From contig OZ038451.1 of the NCBI GenBank assembly GCA_964036195.1, positions 19,666,318-19,730,317 of the forward strand: 64,000 bases of DNA, read 5' to 3'. This DNA comes from Sphaerolaimus hirsutus (lineage: Eukaryota; Nematoda; Chromadorea; Monhysterida; Sphaerolaimidae). The notes beneath the pieces were generated by a model, which searched no databases, was not told the DNA's origin, and saw only the letters and a list, made by a program, of their open reading frames with translations. A program made the translations under genes and the position numbers. Positions 1-11,200 of this stretch are shown in pieces. The stretch's first letter is position 1. The number at the start of each line of letters is the position of its first letter.

Positions 1-495
1 TATCTCTCTGACAACTCGCCTCCAACTCGCTGACAACGATTTGTTTACTGTTGGCAGCGAGTTGGAACATAGTTGTCAGCGAGTGGCAGCGATAAAAGCG
101 GTGTTTGGTGCCATAGCACCAAAATGACGCTAGTCTAAGCGCCGATAGCGTGAAATTTTCGGGAAAATGGAGCTGCTAAGCCATGATGCTAAGCATGAAA
201 AGCGCCATAGTTTTTTTTGCGTCTTGCACTATTTTTGCCCGGCGCCATGAACCAAATGCCTGGCGCTGGCGGTTGGCGCCATTTTGCTCTGGCGCCATTG
301 GCACTTGGCGCTGGCGGTTGTAGCAGTGACGCGCGCCCAGTGCTAACTGCAAAAGTGCCAGGGTACATTTGTTTCGGTATTTGTCATAAGATAATAGTCT
401 GCTCACATCTGCCCTAGCTCATGATTTAATGCTTTAAACGCCTTCTGCAGACACTGGTCTGTTCCGAAACTGTTAAGCTGCATTTGCACTGTCAC
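1..495. other. AT-rich intergenic stretch with GCGCC remnant
   Basis: No gene is supported. Bases ~215-330 hold a GGCGCC/TTGGCGC-rich block like the interior of the TAGTGATG hAT elements found elsewhere in the window, but its terminal repeats cannot be seen. Open frames across it are by-products of the repeat. Confidence 0.5.
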
Positions 496-1080
496 TAACG
501 ATGGTAAAATAAGATTCCAAAATTCGATAACGTTTTCGAATTTTCGAATTTTTTCATACTTTTCGAATTTTTGATAACGCTTTGAAATAAATACTTCAAA
601 ATCAATTTTTTTTCAAAAAATTAAGGCAACAAAGTGCTTTCTTATGCCCAACATTTGAGGTATGAAAACATCAAAATGGCGTTTGTGGCCACAGAGGGCA
701 TCCGCAAAAGGGAATTCTGGATGACATCCCGCCCAGAGAAAATATGGTGCAATATGCAACGAGCATAAAAAATGAGTGATTCAGAGAATATTATTCAAAA
801 TTATATCAGAAAACTTCTCAAAAATGATATAAATAAATGTTGTTTTTGTATTTTTTCAATTTTATGATATTCCTATATAAATCACCCAGGCTCGGATGCT
901 CACAAAACAGTGTTTTCTTACCCAAAACAACAAAATTACCCGAAAAGATTCGAAAATTCGAAAACTAAATTCGAAATTCAAAAAGTAATTTGGGGAAAAA
1001 TTCGAAAATTCGAAAGGTCATTTAAGAAAAAAAACACTTAAAAATTTAAATACTTTTTTCCAGAGGGTTTGCCATCGTTA
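496..1080. mobile_element. hAT-type MITE, TAACGATGG TIR, TTCGAAAA word
   Basis: The ends are TAACGATGG and CCATCGTTA. The element is flanked by exact 8-bp duplications ACTGTCAC (488-495 and 1081-1088). The interior is almost all AT-rich sequence built from TTCGAAAATTCG-type words that begin close to each TIR. There is no transposase, so it is non-autonomous. Apart from its first base, its TIR is identical to that of the CAACGATGG family at 13723, 49655 and 57677, which has a different internal word. Confidence 0.88.
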
Positions 1081-1750
1081 ACTGTCACTGCCGACAAAAA
1101 AAATTTTTGTCCAAAGAAATTTTGTCGGCAAACGTGACAGTGTGAATGCAGCTTTAGGTCAGTGCTAGGCTGGGATTTTTGGAACTGTTTGTGGCCGGAT
1201 GGGATAGTTTGACTCGCACCAGATGAAACAGGTAGCTGAAAAAAATGACACCATTCTGGGTTAATCGAATGAGATTTTCACCTGGATAATTTTACAAATG
1301 TACCCAGCACACTCCCATAGTCCTTCTACTGAAAATGCAAATTATTGTTAGCAATAATTGTAACTTTACACTTGCAACTAGGTAACAATACCTACTGCAC
1401 ACAACTTTTTTAAGTAATGGAAAGGTTTGTCACTTCATCTGTTTTTCATGTTAAGTTGGCCCAACTGTCAGTATGTAATGTTTAAGTATTTGTTAAATAC
1501 TAGCAGGATTCTCTCCGACCTTTGGTCGGGTTTTGTGGTTCTCTACAATTAATACCATTGGAGAAAATATGATACTTTAGTTAAGTTTGCCCACATGCTA
1601 GGCATGTGTTTTGAAATGCGGTATGTAATCTACCAACAATAACAAGACCAATACCAAAGATGCAATGTTTTGGAATGGATTTTTGTAAACTTCTGTAAAA
1701 TGGTTGGGCATGAAACTCGGTAGTAAAATGTAGACAGTTTGCGATTTGGT
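1081..1750. other. Intergenic, no gene seen
   Basis: No coding signal. A segment near 1505-1547 is an inverted copy of a ~45-bp unit found at ~1900 and ~2440 (AGAGAACCACAAAACCC...GAGAGAATCCTGC). This suggests an inverted flank of the adjacent repeat field. Confidence 0.4.
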
Positions 1751-1756
1751 ATGATG

Positions 1757-3415
1757 GTGTGCAGTGTGCAATCTGTGTGGTATAGGTTTTGTGATATGAT
1801 AGTGTGGTTTTTGCAAGGTGTCAAACTTTGTTGTAATCTTCAATTGGTTACATTTGTGCTTTGCTGTTCTTTTTGTGTTTGTAAATCCTTGTGGTATAAA
1901 TTGTAGAGAACCACAAAACCCAACTGAAGGTTGGAGAGAATCCTGCTATAGGTACCCACTACTCAGAGGCTTGCAAAAACTGACACCCCAATGGGGACCC
2001 CCCTCCAAATGGCACCCCCTGGGGAACCTCCCAAAAGTGGCACCCCCTGGGAACCGCCCAAAAATGGGACCCCCTAGGGCCCCACAAATATGGCACCCCC
2101 TGAGGACCACCAGAAAATGGCACCCCTTAGGGCCCCCCAAAAAATGGCACCCCCTTGGGACCCCATAAAAATAGCACCCCCTGGGGACCCCCCAAACATG
2201 GCACCCCCTAGGAACCCCCACAAAAATGGCACCCCCTGGGGACCCACCCAAAGTTGGCTCCCCCTGGGGACTCTCCAAAAATGGCACCCCCCTGGGGACC
2301 CTGTGCATTCTGTGTGGTATAGGTTTTGTGATATGATAGTGTGGTTTTTGCAAGGTGTCAAACTTTGTTGTAATCTTCAATTGGTTACATTTGTGCTTTG
2401 CTGTTCTTTTTGTGTTTGTAAATCCTTGTGGTATAAATTGTAGAGAACCACAAAACCCAACTGAAGGTTGGAGAGAATCCTGCTATAGGTACCCACTACT
2501 CAGAGGCTTGCAAAAACTGACACCCCAATGGGGACCCCCCTCCAAATGGCACCCCCTGGGGAACCTCCCAAAAGTGGCACCCCCTGGGAACCGCCCAAAA
2601 ATGGGACCCCCTAGGGCCCCACAAATATGGCACCCCCTGAGGACCAGCAAAAAATGGCACCCCTTAGGGACCCCCCAAAAATGGCACCCCTTAGGGACCC
2701 CCCAAAAATAGCACCCCTGGGGACCCCCCAAACATGGCACCCCCTAGGAACCCCCACAAAAATGGCACCCCCTGGGGACCCACCCAAAGTTGGCTCCCCC
2801 TGGTGACTCTACAAAACCCAACTGAAGGTTGGACAGAATCCTGCTTTAGGTACCCACTTCTCAGAGGCTTGCAAAAACTGACACCCCAATGGGGACCCCC
2901 CTCCAAATGGCACCCCCTGGGGAACCCCCCAAAAGTGGCACCCCCTGGGAACCGCCCAAAAATGGGACCCCCTAGGGCCCCACAAATATGGCACCCCCTG
3001 AGGACCACCAGAAAATGGCACCCCTTAGGGACCCCCTAAAAATGGCACCCCCTTGGGACCCCCCAAAAATAGCACCCCCTGGGGACCCCCCAAACATGGC
3101 ACCCCCTAGGAACCCCCACAAAAATGGCACCCCCTGGGGACCCACCCAAAGTTGGCTCCCCCTGGGGACTCTCCAAAAATGGCACCCCCCTGGGGACCCC
3201 CCCCTCAAAATGGCACCCCATATGGACCCCCCCCGCAAAAAAAAATATAGCACCCCCCTGAGGACCACCAAAAAATGGCACCCCTGGGGACCACCCAAAA
3301 AATGGCATCCCATGTGGACCCCCTTGAAATGGCACCCCCATATGTACCTCCAGAAAATGGCACCCCCTGGAGACCCCCCAAAAATGGCACCCCATGGGGA
3401 CCCCCTCTAAATCCT
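1757..3415. repeat. GGCACCCC minisatellite with higher-order structure
   Basis: A ~27-bp unit (GGCACCCCCTGGGGACC plus CCCCAAAAAT) is repeated dozens of times with small variants. It sits in a longer repeat of ~545 bp: a non-minisatellite leader (TGTGTGGTATAGGTTTTGTG...) begins near 1767 and again near 2309, and a shortened third block begins near 2812. Proline- and glycine-rich open frames on both strands come from the unit length being a multiple of three and are not genes. Confidence 0.9.
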
Positions 3416-3474
3416 GTAAACACAGCCCCTAGTTTGGAAACTCCTGTAAACTCAGCCCCTAATTTGGAAAATGG

Positions 3475-5840
3475 TATGAATATTTCAAAAAATCACTATC
3501 ATCAATCCACAAATGCATCAATTCACAATTTTCAATTTTTTAGCCCCAGGGGTTAGACTTAAAAAGTTATGGTAATGTAGAGTAGAAATGGAGTGCACAT
3601 CTCAAATCAATGCAATAAAAAACCCACAAATGCATCATTTCACAAATTGAAAGTTTTTGTGCCCAGGGGTTCATTATCAGGGTTTTAGTAATGTGGTGTC
3701 AAAATGGAGTGCATATTTGAAATCGCTACAATCAGAAACCCACAAACACATCATTTTATGATTTGAAAATTTTTGGCCCTGGGGGTTCATTTTCAGGGTT
3801 ATGGTAATGTAGTGTCAAAATGAAGTGCATATTTCAAATCAAGGCAATCAAAAAGCCACAAATGCATCATTTCACAATTTCTAATTTATTAGCCCCATGG
3901 GTTCAATTAAAGGCTTACAGTAATGTAGAGTTGAAATTGAGTCATTTCAAATCAGTGCAATTAGAAACCTGCAAAATGCATCATTTCACAATAAGAAATT
4001 TTTGGGTCTAGGGGTTCAATTTCAGGGTTTTAGTAATGTAGTGTCAAAATGGAGTGCATATTTGAAATCGCTACAATCAGAAACCCACAAATGCATCATT
4101 TTATGATTTGAAAGTTTTTGGCTTAGGGGGTTCATTTTTATGGTTATGGTAATGTAGTGTGAAAATGAAGTGCATATTTCAAATGAGTGAAATCAGAAAC
4201 CTGAAAATTTATGATTTCACAAATTGAAAGTTTTTGGCTCCAGAGGTTCATTTTCAGGGTTATGGTTATGTAGTTTTCAGGGTTTTGTAGTGTCAAAATG
4301 GATTGCATATTTCAAATCAGTGCAATTAGAAACCCACATCAAATCATTTCACAATTTCTAATTTTTTAAGCCCTGGGCATATTTGAAATTGCTACACTCA
4401 GAAACCCACAAATCCATCATTTTATGGTTTGAAAGTTTTTGGCCCAGGGGGTTCATTTTTAGGGTTATGGTAATGTAGTGTCAAAATGAAGTGCATATTT
4501 CAAATGAGTGCTTTCAGAAACCCGAAAATGCATCATTTCTCAAATTGAAAGTATTTGGCCCCATGGGTTCATTTTTAGGGTTATGGTAATGTAGTGTCAA
4601 AATGGAGTGCATATATCAAATTGGTGCAATCAGAGACCCAAATTTGAAATCAGTGCAATCAGAAACCCAAAAATGAATGATTTCACAAATTGAAAGTTTT
4701 TGGCTCCAGAGGTTCATTTTCAGGGTTATGGTTATGTAGTTTTCAGGGTTATGTAGTGTCAAAACAGAGTGCATATTTCAAATCAGTGCAATTAGAAACC
4801 CACATTGAATCATTTCACAATTTCTAATTTTTTAAGCCCTGGGCATATTTGAAATCGCTACACTCAGAAACCCACAAATCCATCATTTTATGGTTTGAAA
4901 GTTTTTGGCCCAGGGGGTTCATTTTAGGGTTATGGTTATGTAGTGTCAAAATGAAGTGCATATTTCAAATGAGTGCAATCAGAAACCCGAAAGTGCATCA
5001 TTTCTCAAATTGAAAGTATTTAACCCCATGGGTCCATTTTGAGGGTTATGGTAATGTAGTGTCAAAATGGAGTGCATGTATCAAATCAGTGCAATCAGAA
5101 ACCCAAATTTGAAATCAGTGCAATCAGAAACCCAAAAATGCATCATTTCACAAATTGAAAGTTTTTGGCCCCAGTGGTTCATTTTCAGGGTTATGGTAAT
5201 GTAGTGTCAAAATGAAGATCATATTTCAAATGAGTGCAATCAGAAACCCAAAAATGCATCATTTCTCAAATTGAAAGTATTTGGCCCCATGGGTTCATTA
5301 ACGGGTTATGGTAATGTAGTGTCAATGGAGTGCATATATCAAATCAGTGCAATCAGAAACCTAAATTTGAAATCAGTGCAATCAGAAACCCAAAAATGCA
5401 TCATTTCTCAAATTGAAAGTATTTGGCCCCATGGGTTCATTAACGGGTTATGGTAATGTAGTGTCAATGGAGTGCATATATCAAATCAGTGCAATCAGAA
5501 ACCTAAATTTGAAATCAGTGCAATCAGAAACCCAAAATTGCATCATTTCACAAATTGAAAGTTTTTGGCCCCAGTGGTTCATTTTCAGGGTTATGGTAAT
5601 GTAGTGTCAAAATGGAGTGCATTATATATCAAATCAGTGCAATTAGAAACCCACAATGCATCATTTCACAATTTGAAAGTTTTGGCCCCATTTTGGGTTC
5701 AATTTCAGGGTTATTGTAATGTACTGTCAGAATGGAGTGCATATTTCAAATCATTGTAATCAGTAACCCACAAATGCATTATATCACAATTTATATTTTT
5801 TAGCCCCGGGGGCCTCACTTAAGGATTATGGTAATGTTAT
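3475..5840. repeat. Satellite array, ~117-bp unit
   Basis: The unit contains GTAATGTAGTGTCAAAATGG, AGTGCATATTTCAAATCAGT, GCAATCAGAAACCCACAAAT and TTGAAAGTTTTTGGCCCC, ending in GGGTTCATTTTCAGGGTTAT. About 20 diverged copies are present. A local ~142-bp duplication (5255-5396 and 5397-5540) shows recent unequal exchange. No coding content. Confidence 0.85.
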
Positions 5841-7096
5841 TGTAAACTCCCATAAACTCAGCCCCTAATTTGGCAAACACCCATCAACTCAACTCCCATA
5901 AACTCGGCCTCTAATTTGTGAACTTGTGTCAACAGCCCCTTATTTTTAAACTTCTGTCAACTCAACCCTAATTTATAAACACCCATCAACTCAACCCTGA
6001 ATTGTAAACTCAGCCCCTAAAAACTCAAGTCAACCCCCTATACATGTGCAATTGCATTCTTGGGAAGCAACTTTGCCATCTACTAACCCTGTTTGTCAAG
6101 ATTGTGGATCGTGTTTGTAAAGGGCATTTGTACTAATAAATAGTGACTGCATTGTGTGCAAAAACACACACGAATTGGGCACAATGAGGCCTGTGATTGT
6201 GCGTCCTATCTTTTACATTAGGCATACCTAGCACGCAATTCTTTCACAATTGTATATGTTTTGATGGAAAGAAGATGGAACTTTGAAGCGCTATAACTTT
6301 TGATTGTAAAGAGATATTGAATAATTTCTTTTTCCATATGAATTCTCTCTGTCTAAAGTATGCTATAGCATGTTCACCAATAAATTTTTCATTTTACAAA
6401 TACCAGTCAAAATCAGCATAAGGAATTTAGACATCACTGATAAGTTTGAAGTGGTATAACTTTTAATTCGAGCAAGACATTGAAATAATTTTTATGCCAG
6501 ATGTTGTATTTTTGTCCAAAGTATATGATAGCATGTCAAAAAATTTCTCTTTTTTGTGTTGAAAAACCGTGTCAAATCAGCATACGGAATTTATACATCA
6601 CTAATCTGACGTCAAAAATGGAACCTTCAGGTGTCCCCATCATTTTAAGCATTTGGTCCAAATTGGCCCAGAAAAGGCCATGTTTTAAAGCTTCAAATAC
6701 AATCATCCTGATTGGCGATTTTTGTATCATCGACCACCTATTTATAGACCCTCCTTATCTCGGAACTGAGGGATTATTCAAGCAAACAAAATTTTTGAGT
6801 AGTAGCACTAACCTCCAATGCCAACATACTCGAGTGGCATCAAAATTGGGCAAGGGACAAAAAACTGGGAAGCAACAAAAGTGTGGTGGAGCCCCAGCAG
6901 CCAGCCCCCTGTTTCTCTAAGGTGAAAAGTCTCAACTATTCTATTTACACAGAAGTGTTATATAAAACAATATTTAAATGAAATAATCCGTGTAGAATGA
7001 AAGGAAGGTTCGTTTCGGTAAGGAACTCTGAACTCTATTTTGCAAAAAGAAAGGATACAATCCAGATATCAATCTTCAGTTTAGGGTCACGTCAAT
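5841..7096. other. Intergenic with short degenerate repeats
   Basis: 5848-6040 repeats AAACTCAGCCCCTAATTT, a motif also seen at 3416-3470. 6240-6620 carries blocks (GCTATAACTTTTGATT, CATCACTAATCTGAC) resembling the interior of the palindromic element at 10663-12043, so it is probably a decayed relative. The 139-codon frame at 6501-6920 has no recognisable domain and lies in this repeat. Confidence 0.4.
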
Positions 7097-7710
7097 TAGG
7101 GTCACACGAGACCAGTTTTTCGGACCGGGACCAGAAATTGTGTTTTGTCGGGACAGGGACCGGGGCTGGGTGATCTGGACCGGGACATAGACTGGGTGGT
7201 CGGGACTGGGACCGGGATCGGTGCTGGGACTGGCTGATCGGAACTGGGACTGGGACAGGTTGGTCGGGACCGGGACCGGTACCGATAAAAAATTTTAAAT
7301 TTCAATTTAAAAAAAATTAATGGTAGTACCGGGACTGGGACCGTCACTGGGACTAAGTGCTCGGGACCCGGTCAGAATTTCTTTTCTTGGGACCGGGACC
7401 GGGACACGGACCGCCCCAGTATACTCCGGTTACTTTACACCCTGCACGCGTGGTTCCCGCTGGAAGTGTGCCAACGATGGTTAACGCGTCTGAGTTTCAT
7501 AAAAAGATGACAAAATTGATTGTTCTGGGAGATAAACATTCACATCGATGAATTTTGTTCATATTTTTACGGAAATCGCATGATTTAATAATCATTGGCA
7601 CGCTTCCAACACGAGACATAAATCAGTGCGAGGGCAGAGTATCACGTACGCCGAGTATACCGGAAATTCGCAGAATCATCTACCGGGACCACGGTCCCGT
7701 TTGAACCCTA
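7097..7710. mobile_element. hAT-like element, GGGACC word, TAGGGTTCAAAC end
   Basis: The right end (read inward) is TAGGGTTCAAACGGGACC, the same TIR as the CGATAT element at 55941. The interior is an array of GGGACC/GGGACTGGGACC words. The left end begins TAGGGTCACACGAGACC, and no matching 8-bp duplication remains, so the left side is probably rearranged. It ends only 80 bp upstream of the first gene's ATG. A paralogous copy ends at 41963, upstream of the third gene. Confidence 0.65.
7422..7657. mobile_element. 236-bp TA-duplicating MITE
   Basis: The imperfect TIRs start TACTC and the element is flanked by TA (7420-7421 and 7658-7659). The paralogous sequence near 41910 reads straight through (CCCCAGTACCGGAAATTCG) without it, which is a clean empty site with one TA. 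A second copy in inverse orientation is at 19722-19967. TA duplication suggests a Tc1/mariner-type element. Confidence 0.85.
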
Positions 7711-7790
7711 TAACTAATAAAATGAACTATCTAATACAATTTCCATACAACTTACCTAGTCTGCAAACCAAGGCAAGGAAACACTGAAGC

Positions 7791-8211
7791 ATGAAGCAAG
7801 TGCACCTGTGCATAATATCCCTGTTAGCATCACACTTCACATCAAATGGTCAGTGTGTGGCTGTTAGCATTTTTCCACATCTACATAGTTGAGCAAAACC
7901 AATCAATTCAGGTATAGTCATTGACACTGAGTACCCATGTGTGAATTGGGAGGCAAACGTAAGGAAGGTCATATATTCGCACGGCTTCTGCTGGCTGAGC
8001 ACCAGCAACTTTGACACCTGGTCCAACCACTACAATGCCAGCGGTGAGCCAGTTGCGAATTGCTCTGCAAATGGTGTGACCAAACATGGTTGTCTGAACG
8101 CTAAATGTGCTCAAATGTGTGCAGGCATCCATCACAGATACTTCAAGGGGCAGCTGGCTGTGCTGTCGGACCCAGACGTCAGGATGGCAGTGTGGCAAAA
8201 ATTGGTGGTTG
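7791..8211 (+). CDS. Gene 1 exons 1-3 (signal peptide, two-Cys module)
   Basis: Exon 1 (7791-7848) encodes MKQVHLCIISLLASHF-type hydrophobic sequence and ends on the first base of a Gly codon. Exon 2 (7912-8043) encodes YPCVNWEANVRK...HGFCWL and ends at CAGCG|GTGAGC. Exon 3 (8125-8211) encodes IHHRYFKGQLAVLSDPDVRM...WQKLVV. The three exons recur with very high identity at 42044-42463 and in diverged form at 22510-23349, which supports the boundaries. Without splicing, exon 3 would run on to a TAG after 13 further residues. Confidence 0.75.
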
Positions 8212-11200
8212 GTGTTTTAATTTTTACTTTTCTTTTTGTAAACTAGATAAATTTTAATAATAAATAATCAAGACATTCTTTAGTTATTAAAAGTTTAAAG
8301 CGGTACTCAAGTAAACTGGTTAAAGTAAAGGTGAAGTTACAGCATAATGACAAAAAAGGGTGAAACAACAAATTCAGTCTTTACAAATAGCAAATACACG
8401 AGAACGTTTAGAGATATCAATCCGTGAATTGACATGTTTAAAGCACTCATTGTCATCTATTAGTTGTCATTATTATTTGTTACTTGTTCAAAAATTATCC
8501 AAAAACCTCCAGTACTTCTCTAGGTTTTAATCTTACATAAAGATTTCACAATTTGTTGCCAACATTTTTCATTGCAGAATAGTGATGGAAAAGCGCCATG
8601 GCGCTGGCGCCTGGCGCTAGCGCCAAAGCAAAAAGCGCCATGGCGCTTTTGGCGCTTGGCGCCTTTTTGCTGTGGCGCCATTGGCGCTTGGCGCTGGGGT
8701 TTGGAAAAGCGCCATGGCGCTTTTGGCGCTTGGCGCTATGACGCCGTGGCGCCATTGGCGCTTGGCGCTAGTGTTTTAAAAAGCGCCAAAAAAGCGCCAA
8801 GAAGTACTCAAAATTCATCATTATTTTTATGCAGAAAGACTTGTCAAGTATAATTTACACGAGTATTTATACGTGCTACTGTCAGTGTATTCCCGGATCA
8901 ACATACCCTATTCTTGATTACTTTTTAAACAATTTCCTTGTGATTGCATGGGTATTCAACATTTGTCCCATCTAATCCGAATTATGTAAGGCTTTATGTG
9001 ACTATTAATTGGACTGGTGTAACACTCTTCACATAGGTTTTAGCTCAATCACTATACTGAGCTCGTTCCTTGCAGTTTTGTTTGAGCAGAGTCAAAGGAG
9101 GACCCTGTAAAGTGTCAAGTTGAATAATAAACATCATCCAATATTTCATAACTACAACTTTGTTAAGTGTCATGCAAAATGTCAAAAGTTGAATCAAAAT
9201 TTTTTATTTTTTATTTTGATTGACATTTTACATCACATTTACTTCTTGACATTTGACTCTTGATTTTACAGGGTGTGGAATCACTTTCTGAAGCCATTCC
9301 AACAATGGCAATCCAAAATTTGAAACCTCAAAATCCTGTGTTCAAAAGTGACTAGCAAAACTTGAAACTGCAATATCCTAGTTGAAATATTGAAAGTATT
9401 CCAAAAAAAATTGAAAGCATCATTTGAAAATTTGAATATTATTTTTTGGGAAAAAATAACTAAATTCCAAAAGTAATTTTTAAAAACACCTAAAAAATCG
9501 TAGCACTTTTTACAGATGGTGTGCAATACTTAGCCCAAACACCCAGCTCCAAAATATTAAGACAACAAGAACAAAAGTGACTGCAGTTGACATGTAACTT
9601 GCGCCAAAAACAAATTAATAGCAGTGCATCAGCATGGCCGCATATATGAGAAGCAAAATTTTTTTGGCGCTGGCGCTATTGGCGCTTGGCGCCAATATCC
9701 TCTGGCGCCATTGGCGCTTGGCGCCGTGGTCTAGAAAAGCGCCATGGCGCTTTTAGCGCTTGGCGCCATTTCGCTCTGGCGCCATTGGCGCTTGGCGCTG
9801 GGGTTCGGAAAAGCGCCATGGCGCTTTTGGCGCTTGGCGCCAAAGTCCTGGCGCTTTTTCCATCACTATTGCAGAATGAATTAAATGCAGAATACATATT
9901 AAAAACAATGACTGTGCTTTGTTTGAAAAGGTTTTATACCATCTAAATACTTATATAAGACTAAAGATTCTTGTACATGGTGGTATTTGTTGCATTTTCT
10001 ATGTCTGCATATGTTACAAACAACAAATAAATAATCACATTTAAAAAAATTCTGGCGAAATACTAACCCCCCTCGAAGATGGCAATATTGCAATAACAAT
10101 GCATGTCACAAAAATCTCAAAATGTCAAAAACTTATGAAGTCAGTCGGTCACGTCAAAGCACACAATTGCATTTTCCCATGAAAGCCAACATTTGCCTGT
10201 TGTCCACCTGTGATGCAACAGATACACACATGTCCATGTGCCATGGCAATCTCTTTTGCATATATTAGATATTAGTTTCACATGAAAGGAAAGTTAATCC
10301 ATCACGTTGAACACATGGTGACCGTATTACATAAAGTGTTTGGATTCTGCCTCAATTTTGTTTGGATTTTGCTTCATTTTTGTTTGTATTATGCTGTTTG
10401 GATTATGCGCTGTTTGGATTTTGATGCAGACTCCTCTAGCAGCCATGGCGTTATCTCGCGCTAGAGGGCGCTTGGTTGCCTTTTCGCGCCCGAGTGCCAT
10501 CTTGAACCGCAGCAGTGTCAAGCGTTGGAGGGTACACCTGTGCACGTTCACGCGCTCTTGTGTACAAGTGCGCCAAATCACCAGCGTGCGCAGCTGCCGC
10601 GCTTGAAACTTGGCCCGAGGCCAAAAAAGTGTTGCGCTGCGGGTATAAGAGGGCGCCGCAACCATAGGGGATTTTGAGGGTAGCATTTTAGGGGGGGGGG
10701 GGGGTCGGCCCCCGAGCACGTGCTAATAACTCAGGAACGGCTTGGTGGAAAATGTTGAAATTTTGATATATTATGGTTTCAGGTTGGGGCTAATTACAAG
10801 TCCGAGGAAATTGCGCTACGACCCCCCTGACTGGAGATAGGGTGTGTCTATAAAAAGGTGGTTTTTGCGAAATTTTTTGGTGTCGCTCAGAACATGTTAA
10901 CTTTGCACCGCAATAACTCGTTGATTTGTCAACCGATTTTTGTCGTTTAACTTTCATAAAGCTCACAAATGTTTGTAGAGTTCATTTCTGAGTCCAAATC
11001 GGTGATATTCAATTGTGTATATATCGATTTGGCCGAATTTCCGGGTGTAAAATTTCGCGCAAAATTTTTATTTTTGACATGCTATCTTATACTCCTGATC
11101 GAGAGGAACTCAAAAACAACAAAATGAGATCGATAGCTCTCTCCAATCAAAAGTTATGGCACTTCAAACTTTCGCCTCTCATCCACACAAATAACCACAT

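Noticed and set aside
1818..3410. Several 100-140-codon Pro- or Gly-rich frames on both strands
   Set aside because: All come from the 27-bp GGCACCCC minisatellite, whose unit length is a multiple of three.
8212..8248. Read-through of exon 3 to a hydrophobic VVGVLIFTFLFVN tail as a membrane anchor
   Set aside because: Possible in genes 1 and 3, but the tail is short, differs between copies after the TAG position, and the downstream exons join in frame; kept as intron.
8546..8853. Ala/Arg-rich frames in GGCGCC blocks (also 9676, 20431, 21361, 24151, 38037, 54068)
   Set aside because: Repeats of hAT arms, open on several frames and strands at once; no domain.
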